This document shows positions 5,352-8,951 of a stretch of 8,951 bases of DNA, piece by piece. The notes below the pieces were generated by a model. That model had not been told where the DNA came from and ran no database searches. It saw only the letters and a program-made list of their open reading frames with translations. Numbering within the stretch: the first letter of the stretch is position 1; the number at the start of each line of letters is the position of its first letter. This stretch comes from JBCBZH01 sp039815415 (lineage in GTDB: Bacteria > Bacteroidota > Rhodothermia > Rhodothermales > Rubricoccaceae): the NCBI GenBank assembly GCA_039815415.1, contig JBCBZH010000181.1:1-8951 (forward strand), read 5' to 3'. Made by a program: the position numbers and the translations under genes.

Positions 5352-5369
5352 CGCCAGCTCGAGAGCTGG
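5352..5369 (+). repeat. Near-palindrome CCAGCTCGAGAGCTGG before secY
   Basis: CCAGCT (5354-5359) pairs with AGCTGG (5364-5369) around CGAG. The left side is the full decamer CGCCAGCTCG (5352-5361). It lies in the 68-nt rplO-secY spacer and closely resembles the palindrome at 2327-2340, differing by two extra central bases. Confidence 0.65.
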
Positions 5370-5400
5370 GGCGGCCGCTGGGGGCTGACAGCTAGAACCA

Positions 5401-6720
5401 ATGGCTTCGATTGCCGAATCGGTCCGCAACATCTGGAAGATCCACGAGCTGAGGCAGCGGATCCTCTTCACGCTCGGGATTCTCATCGTCTACCGGCTGG
5501 GCTCGTACGTAGTCCTGCCCGGGGTCGATGCCGCAGCGCTCCAGGAGATCAACAACGCCGCGGGAGATCAGGGGGGGCTGTTCGGCCTCTTTAACCTCTT
5601 CGTGGGCGGTGCCTTCTTCCGAGCTGGCGTGTTCGCCCTGGGCATCATGCCCTACATCACGGCGTCCATCATCATTCAGCTCCTCGGGGCGGTGATGCCG
5701 TACTTCCAGAAGCTCCAACGTGGGGGCGAGGATGGACGACGAAAGATCACCCAGATGACCCGCTACGGGACGGTGGGCATTACAGCGCTTCAGGCCATCG
5801 GGTACGCGATCAACCTGAACTCGACGAGTGGGCCTGCCATTGAGATTCCGACGTGGGCGTTCACCATCGTCTGTGTGATCTGCTTGACGGCCGGTACCGT
5901 GTTCGTGATGTGGCTCGGCGAGCGAATCACAGAGAAGGGCATTGGCAACGGCATCTCGCTGATCATCATGATCGGCATCATCGCAGTGCTTCCGGCCTCG
6001 CTGTACAACGAGTTTGCCCGCCCCGACGGCAACTTCTTCATCTTCCTGATTGAGATCGGAGCGCTGTTCATCGTCACCCTCTTTGTGGTGGCCGTGACTC
6101 AGGGCACGCGACGCGTTCCCGTACAGTACGCCAAGCGGGTTGTCGGACGGAAGGTGTATGGAGGCACCACGCAGTACCTCCCGCTCCGCGTCAACGCGGC
6201 GGGTGTGATGCCCATCATCTTCGCGCAGTCGATCATGTTCATCCCGAGCACAATCGCTCAGTTCTTCCCCGAGAGCGGATTCTGGCTCGCCGTCGGTGAG
6301 GCCACGGCCAACATCTTCGGCCTGTGGTACTCGATCATCTTCTTCATCGTGTGCGTGTTCTTTACGTACTTCTACACGGCGATTGCCGTGAACCCGCAGG
6401 AGATGGCCGACACGATGAAGCGCCAGGGCGGCTTCATTCCCGGTGTGCGCCCAGGGCGCCAGACCAGTGAGTTCATCGACACGATTCTGACGCGGATCAC
6501 GCTTCCAGGGTCGCTGTTTATCGGCTTCGTCGCCATCCTGCCGGCCATCGCCGCGCAGATGGGTGTACTTCCGGGCTTCGCACAGTTCTTCGGTGGCACC
6601 AGCCTCCTGATCCTCGTGGGTGTGACACTCGATACGCTCCAGCAGATCGAAAGCCACCTCCTGATGCGTCACTACGACGGCTTCATGAAGACCGGTCGCG
6701 TCCGCGGCCGCCGCCGCTGA
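5401..6720 (+). CDS. secY: Preprotein translocase subunit SecY
   Basis: SecY forms the membrane channel, with SecE and SecG, through which SecA or the ribosome passes unfolded proteins. The 439-residue product has ten hydrophobic segments, roughly at 20-40, 73-98, 122-140, 152-174, 181-201, 212-234, 267-285, 305-327, 368-388 and 398-415. The plug region (about 55-72, LFGLFNLFVGGAF), the GIMPYITASIIIQLL segment of TM2, the cytosolic C4 loop with RRVPVQYAKRVVGRKVYGG and the C5 loop with MKRQGGFIPGVRPG are all family hallmarks. The short basic tail ends RVRGRRR. A run of seven G (Gln-Gly-Gly codons near residue 57) keeps the frame. CGAGCTGGCG occurs in coding at 5620-5629 (Arg-Ala-Gly). The map start lies 4 nt beyond. 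Confidence 0.98.
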   Translation: MASIAESVRNIWKIHELRQRILFTLGILIVYRLGSYVVLPGVDAAALQEINNAAGDQGGLFGLFNLFVGGAFFRAGVFALGIMPYITASIIIQLLGAVMPYFQKLQRGGEDGRRKITQMTRYGTVGITALQAIGYAINLNSTSGPAIEIPTWAFTIVCVICLTAGTVFVMWLGERITEKGIGNGISLIIMIGIIAVLPASLYNEFARPDGNFFIFLIEIGALFIVTLFVVAVTQGTRRVPVQYAKRVVGRKVYGGTTQYLPLRVNAAGVMPIIFAQSIMFIPSTIAQFFPESGFWLAVGEATANIFGLWYSIIFFIVCVFFTYFYTAIAVNPQEMADTMKRQGGFIPGVRPGRQTSEFIDTILTRITLPGSLFIGFVAILPAIAAQMGVLPGFAQFFGGTSLLILVGVTLDTLQQIESHLLMRHYDGFMKTGRVRGRRR

Positions 6721-6724
6721 TCTG

Positions 6725-7573
6725 ATGGCAACCGGTCGCATCACCCTCAAGAACGAACGTGATATCGCGGGTCTCCGTGAGGCCGCGGCGGTCGTCGAGC
6801 GCGTGCTTGCGGATGTCGCCAGCCGGGTCGAGCCCGGCATTCAGACCATCACTCTCGACCAGGCTGCCGAAGAGATCATCCGTGCAGCCGGTGGCCGCCC
6901 TGCGTTCAAGGGGTACCAGATGAGCGCAGGAGACGAGCCGTTCCCTGGTTCGCTCTGCATTTCGGTCAATGATGTGGTGGTCCACGGCTTCCCGAGCACC
7001 GACGAGCTGGTGGAGGGCGACATTGTCTCGGTGGACTGCGGAGTCGAGTTGGGAGGCTACTTCGGAGACTTTGCCTACACCTTTCCGGTTGGCGAGATCT
7101 CTGAGGAGAACGCGCAATTGCTCGCCGTCACGAAACAGTCTCTCTACGACGGCATACGAAAGGCCTACGCGGGTAGTCGCCTCGGCGACATCGGGTATGC
7201 GGTCCAGAGCCTATGCGAGAGCCATGGCTACGGCGTCGTTCGCGATCTCGTTGGGCACGGCATCGGGCAGCGCTTGCACGAGCCACCGAACGTATCGAAC
7301 ACAGGGCGCCGAGGCATGGGCAAGAAGCTCAAGCAAGGCCTCACGATCTGCATCGAGCCAATGATTAACCGGGGCACTCCGGAGGTCATGGTGGACGCGG
7401 ATGGCTGGACCGTGCGCACCGCCGACGGCCTTCCCAGCGCGCACTACGAACACACGGTGTGCGTTCGGAAGGGGGGGGCAGAGATCTTGTCGTCGTACGA
7501 CTTGATCGATGCGGCCCTCGCGAAGAAGCGCGGCCAGGAGGCTCCTGAGCCCGCCGAGCCCGCGCTCACCTAG
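6725..7573 (+). CDS. map: Type I methionine aminopeptidase
   Basis: Map removes the N-terminal methionine from nascent proteins whose second residue is small; it is a cytosolic dinuclear metalloenzyme of the pita-bread fold. The 282-residue product has all five metal ligands: D104 (SVDCG), D115 (GYFGDFAYTF), H178 (GHGIG), E211 (IEPM) and E242 (HYEHT). The catalytic-pocket histidines are H87 (VVVHGFP) and H185 (LHEPP). The usual 'GDxART/SRTF' after D115 is FAYTF here, a mild variation. The C-terminus carries an acidic, Pro/Ala-rich tail of about 15 residues. Eight G in a row at 7471-7478 read through in frame. It starts 4 nt after secY, so coupled translation is likely; placement between secY and infA without adk is the Bacteroidota order. 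Confidence 0.97.
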   Translation: MATGRITLKNERDIAGLREAAAVVERVLADVASRVEPGIQTITLDQAAEEIIRAAGGRPAFKGYQMSAGDEPFPGSLCISVNDVVVHGFPSTDELVEGDIVSVDCGVELGGYFGDFAYTFPVGEISEENAQLLAVTKQSLYDGIRKAYAGSRLGDIGYAVQSLCESHGYGVVRDLVGHGIGQRLHEPPNVSNTGRRGMGKKLKQGLTICIEPMINRGTPEVMVDADGWTVRTADGLPSAHYEHTVCVRKGGAEILSSYDLIDAALAKKRGQEAPEPAEPALT

Positions 7574-7581
7574 AACTCACC

Positions 7582-7596
7582 GCGCCGCCACGGCGC
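7582..7596 (+). repeat. GC hairpin directly before infA
   Basis: GCGCCG (7582-7587) pairs with CGGCGC (7591-7596) around CCA, ending 6 nt before the infA ATG. It covers the position where a Shine-Dalgarno would normally lie, so it would affect initiation either by blocking it or by spacing the start codon from upstream ribosomes. Confidence 0.6.
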
Positions 7597-7602
7597 TTGT
7601 AT

Positions 7603-7821
7603 ATGGCTAAGCAGAAGGCGATTCGACAGGACGGGCTGGTTACTGAGGCCCTTCCCAATGCACAATTCCGCGTCACCCTCGAGAACGGACACGAGATTCT
7701 CGGTCTCCTCTCGGGCAAGATGCGGAAGTTCTACATCAAGATCCTTCCAGGAGACCGGGTGACGTGTGAGCTGTCGCCCTATGACCTGACGAAGGGTCGG
7801 ATCGTCTACCGCTACAAGTAG
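7603..7821 (+). CDS. infA: Translation initiation factor IF-1
   Basis: IF-1 binds the A site of the small subunit during initiation with IF-2 and IF-3. The 72-residue product is the normal length and a single OB-fold domain: MAKQKAIRQDGLVTEALPNA at 1-20, then FRVTLENGHEILGLLSGKMR, YIKILPGDRVTCELSPYDL and the C-terminal TKGRIVYRYK. ATG at 7603 gives the universal MAKQ start; an in-frame TTG two codons earlier is rejected. A GC hairpin precedes the start and an 80-nt spacer with two hairpins follows. Confidence 0.98.
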   Translation: MAKQKAIRQDGLVTEALPNAQFRVTLENGHEILGLLSGKMRKFYIKILPGDRVTCELSPYDLTKGRIVYRYK

Positions 7822-7881
7822 CCTCTTCGAGCTGGCGATCCACCCGCACCAGCTCGTTCAGGGCGACCTGGTCCTCCTGAA
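7822..7881 (+). repeat. Two tandem hairpins in the infA-rpmJ spacer
   Basis: The first is CGAGCTGG (7828-7835) with CCAGCTCG (7849-7856), a perfect 8-bp stem with a 13-nt loop; its left arm is the decamer 7828-7837. The second begins on the next base: TTCAGG (7857-7862) pairs with CCTGAA (7876-7881), with GAC (7865-7867) and GTC (7871-7873) able to pair inside. The pair fills the first 60 nt of the 80-nt spacer. No T-tract follows. Confidence 0.65.
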
Positions 7882-7901
7882 TCACATAGACATCAATTGA
7901 C

Positions 7902-8018
7902 ATGAAGGTTCGCGCCAGCGTCAAGAAGCGCTCGTCCGACGACAAGATCGTCCGCCGGAAGGGCCGCATCTACATCATCAACAAGAAGAACCCCAAGCAC
8001 AAGCAGCGCCAGGGGTAA
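7902..8018 (+). CDS. rpmJ: 50S ribosomal protein L36, cysteine-free
   Basis: L36 is the smallest large-subunit protein. The 38-residue product begins MKVRASVKKRSSDDKIVRRK and ends INKKNPKHKQRQG, matching the family from end to end. The standard form binds zinc through three cysteines and a histidine (C11, C14, C27, H33). Here those cysteine positions are Ser, Asp and Asn or nearby residues and no cysteine is present at all, although a histidine at 33 remains. It is therefore a C-minus L36, as in Bacteroidota, which usually keep one cysteine. Its position between infA and rpsM is canonical. Confidence 0.96.
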   Translation: MKVRASVKKRSSDDKIVRRKGRIYIINKKNPKHKQRQG

Positions 8019-8033
8019 GGCCGGACGACGGGC

Positions 8034-8050
8034 CGTGACATGGAGTCACG
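8034..8050 (+). repeat. Hairpin in rpmJ-rpsM spacer
   Basis: CGTGAC (8034-8039) pairs with GTCACG (8045-8050) around ATGGA in the 68-nt spacer, ending 36 nt before the S13 start. In E. coli the leader before S13 holds the S4-binding pseudoknot that regulates the alpha operon; equivalence here is only a possibility by position. Confidence 0.5.
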
Positions 8051-8086
8051 TTTGCGGTTCGTCTCCATCATTCAGCAGTTCAACAC

Positions 8087-8467
8087 ATGCCTCGTATCTC
8101 AGGAGTCGACGGTCCCCCGAACAAGCGGGGAGAGATCGCGCTGACCTCCATCTTCGGCGTTGGTCGGAGCCGTGCCCAGGAGATCCTGGAGCGCGTGGGT
8201 CTGGACCCGAACGATCACCCGGAAAGCTGGTCCGAAGAAGAGACGCGGAAGGTCCGCGCGCTCATCGAGGACAACTACATCGTTGAGGGGCAGCTCCGCA
8301 CGGAGGTGCAGCTCAACATCAAGCGACTGATGGACATCGGCTGCTATCGCGGTCTCCGTCATCGTCGGGGTCTCCCCGTTCGCGGTCAGCGGACGAAGAC
8401 GAACGCCCGTACCCGCAAGGGCCGCAAGCGGACCGTCGCCGGGAAGAAGAAGGCTCCGCGCAAATAA
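8087..8467 (+). CDS. rpsM: 30S ribosomal protein S13
   Basis: S13 sits in the head of the small subunit, contacts 16S rRNA, tRNA in the P site and bridge partners on the large subunit. The 126-residue product starts MPRISGVDGPPNKRGEIALT, has the helix-two-turn-helix segment FGVGRSRAQEIL (23-34), then YRGLRHRRGLPVRGQRTKTN (87-106) and a strongly basic C-terminal tail (ARTRKGRKR and on) that reaches the decoding site. All are family hallmarks and the length is normal. No Shine-Dalgarno is visible. Confidence 0.98.
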   Translation: MPRISGVDGPPNKRGEIALTSIFGVGRSRAQEILERVGLDPNDHPESWSEEETRKVRALIEDNYIVEGQLRTEVQLNIKRLMDIGCYRGLRHRRGLPVRGQRTKTNARTRKGRKRTVAGKKKAPRK

Positions 8468-8601
8468 TCCCTGCATGGCCTCGAGGCCATCGCAACAGGC
8501 GTGTGTGCAGGCAGGCACCTCTCTGAGGTTACCCCTGACGCTCTCACGCCGGACTCCAACACCTCCAGCTGGCGACCCCCGCCGGTACACCCCATCAGAC
8601 A
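8468..8601 (+). other. 134-nt spacer between rpsM and rpsK
   Basis: S13 and S11 are usually close together, so this is a long gap. No ORF of substance is visible. It holds the 16-nt palindrome at 8475-8490 and a CCAGCTGG palindrome followed by CGA at 8565-8575, a short relative of the spacer decamer. Between these is unremarkable mixed sequence. The S11 ATG follows CAGACA. Confidence 0.5.
8472..8494 (+). repeat. Palindrome ATGGCCTCGAGGCCAT after rpsM
   Basis: Bases 8475-8490 form a perfect 16-nt palindrome centred on CTCGAG. TGC (8472-8474) and GCA (8492-8494) extend the symmetry with one C bulged, giving up to 11 bp. The CTCGAG centre matches the palindrome at 2327-2340, although the arms differ. 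Confidence 0.65.
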
Positions 8602-8951
8602 ATGGCTAAGCAGCAGCGCGGCAAGCGCAAGAAGGTCCAGGTCGAGTCGAACGGCAACGCCTACGTCAAGGCCACCTTCAACAACGTCCTCATCACCATC
8701 ACCGACGCCTACGGCAACACGATCTCGTGGTCGTCGTCGGGCAAGATGGGCTTCCGTGGCTCGCGGAAGAACACCCCGTACGCAGCCCAGGTGGCCGCGG
8801 CGGAAGCGGCGGAGGAGGCCTACGGGCTCGGCCTGCGCCGTGTGGACGTGTACGTCAAGGGACCCGGCTCCGGCCGCGAGGGCGCCGTGCGCGCGCTCGC
8901 CAACGCGGGGCTCGAAGTCCTCTCCATTCGGGATACCACCCCGATTCCTCA
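8602..8951 (+). CDS. rpsK: 30S ribosomal protein S11 (partial, 3' end missing)
   Basis: S11 is a small-subunit platform protein near the mRNA exit and E site. The 116 codons present show the conserved core: NAYVKATFNNVLITITDAYG (19-38), the ISWSSSGKMGFRGSRKNTPY block (41-60), AAQVAAAEAA, GLRRVDVYVKGPGSGREGA (77-95) and the DTTPIP lead-in to the C-terminal basic tail. About a dozen residues, including the expected HNGCRPPK-type ending, lie beyond the window. The N-terminus MAKQQRGKRKK is short and basic. rpsD, rpoA and rplQ would be expected downstream. Confidence 0.97.
   Translation, partial: MAKQQRGKRKKVQVESNGNAYVKATFNNVLITITDAYGNTISWSSSGKMGFRGSRKNTPYAAQVAAAEAAEEAYGLGLRRVDVYVKGPGSGREGAVRALANAGLEVLSIRDTTPIP

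Noticed and set aside
5392..6840. 482-codon open frame on the minus strand opposite secY
   Set aside because: It is rich in Asp, His, Arg and Glu, as expected when a hydrophobic GC-rich gene is read backwards, and it covers an unmistakable secY. No family resemblance seen.
7471..7478. Run of eight G in map as a possible frameshift or phase-variable tract
   Set aside because: The frame reads through with the normal conserved C-terminus after it, so the gene is intact here; also true of seven G in secY near 5571.
8040..8086. Bacteroidota -7 box (CACGTTTG) before rpsM
   Set aside because: It lacks the TA start of the consensus and has no clear TTG at the right distance upstream.

Overview
This window is a stretch of the bacterial S10-spc-alpha ribosomal protein cluster, all on the + strand. 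It runs from the last codons of rpmC (L29) through rpsQ, rplN, rplX, rplE, rpsN, rpsH, rplF, rplR, rpsE, rpmD, rplO, secY, map, infA, rpmJ and rpsM into rpsK (S11), which is cut by the right edge. Every gene is intact apart from the two at the edges. I see no mobile element, tRNA, rRNA or CRISPR array, and no gene-free stretch over 300 bases (longest spacers 187, 173, 134 and 121 nt).

The organism is probably a GC-rich member of the Bacteroidota/Rhodothermota lineage, of the Salinibacter-Rubricoccus kind. This is inferred from several features: secY-map-infA-rpmJ with no adk; an 89-residue S14 lacking the paired CxxC zinc motifs; a 38-residue L36 of the zinc-less type; absence of Shine-Dalgarno sequences before essentially every start codon; and overall protein resemblance. 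Genus-level placement is not possible by eye.

Layout: 1-58 is the end of L29; 246-1952 holds S17, L14, L24 and L5; 1974-3399 holds S14, S8 and L6; 3459-4700 holds L18, S5 and L30; 4874-7573 holds L15, SecY and methionine aminopeptidase; 7603-8951 holds IF-1, L36, S13 and S11. Together they encode ribosomal subunit proteins, the membrane channel for secretion, the enzyme that trims N-terminal methionine, and an initiation factor, presumably transcribed largely as one long polycistronic unit.

The genes are ordinary; the spacers are not. Twelve of the 16 spacers are 29 nt or longer, and each of these contains at least one perfect or near-perfect inverted repeat. One decamer, CGAGCTGGCG or its complement, occurs exactly ten times in 8.95 kb, seven of them in spacers, where it usually forms hairpins or palindromes. 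Other structures are a roughly 18-bp hairpin between rpsH and rplF and a terminator-like hairpin plus T-tract between rpmD and rplO. A 'CAGAC' string lies just before several start codons. These spacer elements are the best candidates here for something undescribed: an intergenic repeat family, or a set of RNA processing, stability or autoregulatory sites. I do not see a new multi-gene system. Protein-level oddities are an Arg/Gly-rich N-terminal extension on S5, a cysteine-free L36 and an enlarged KOW loop in L24.
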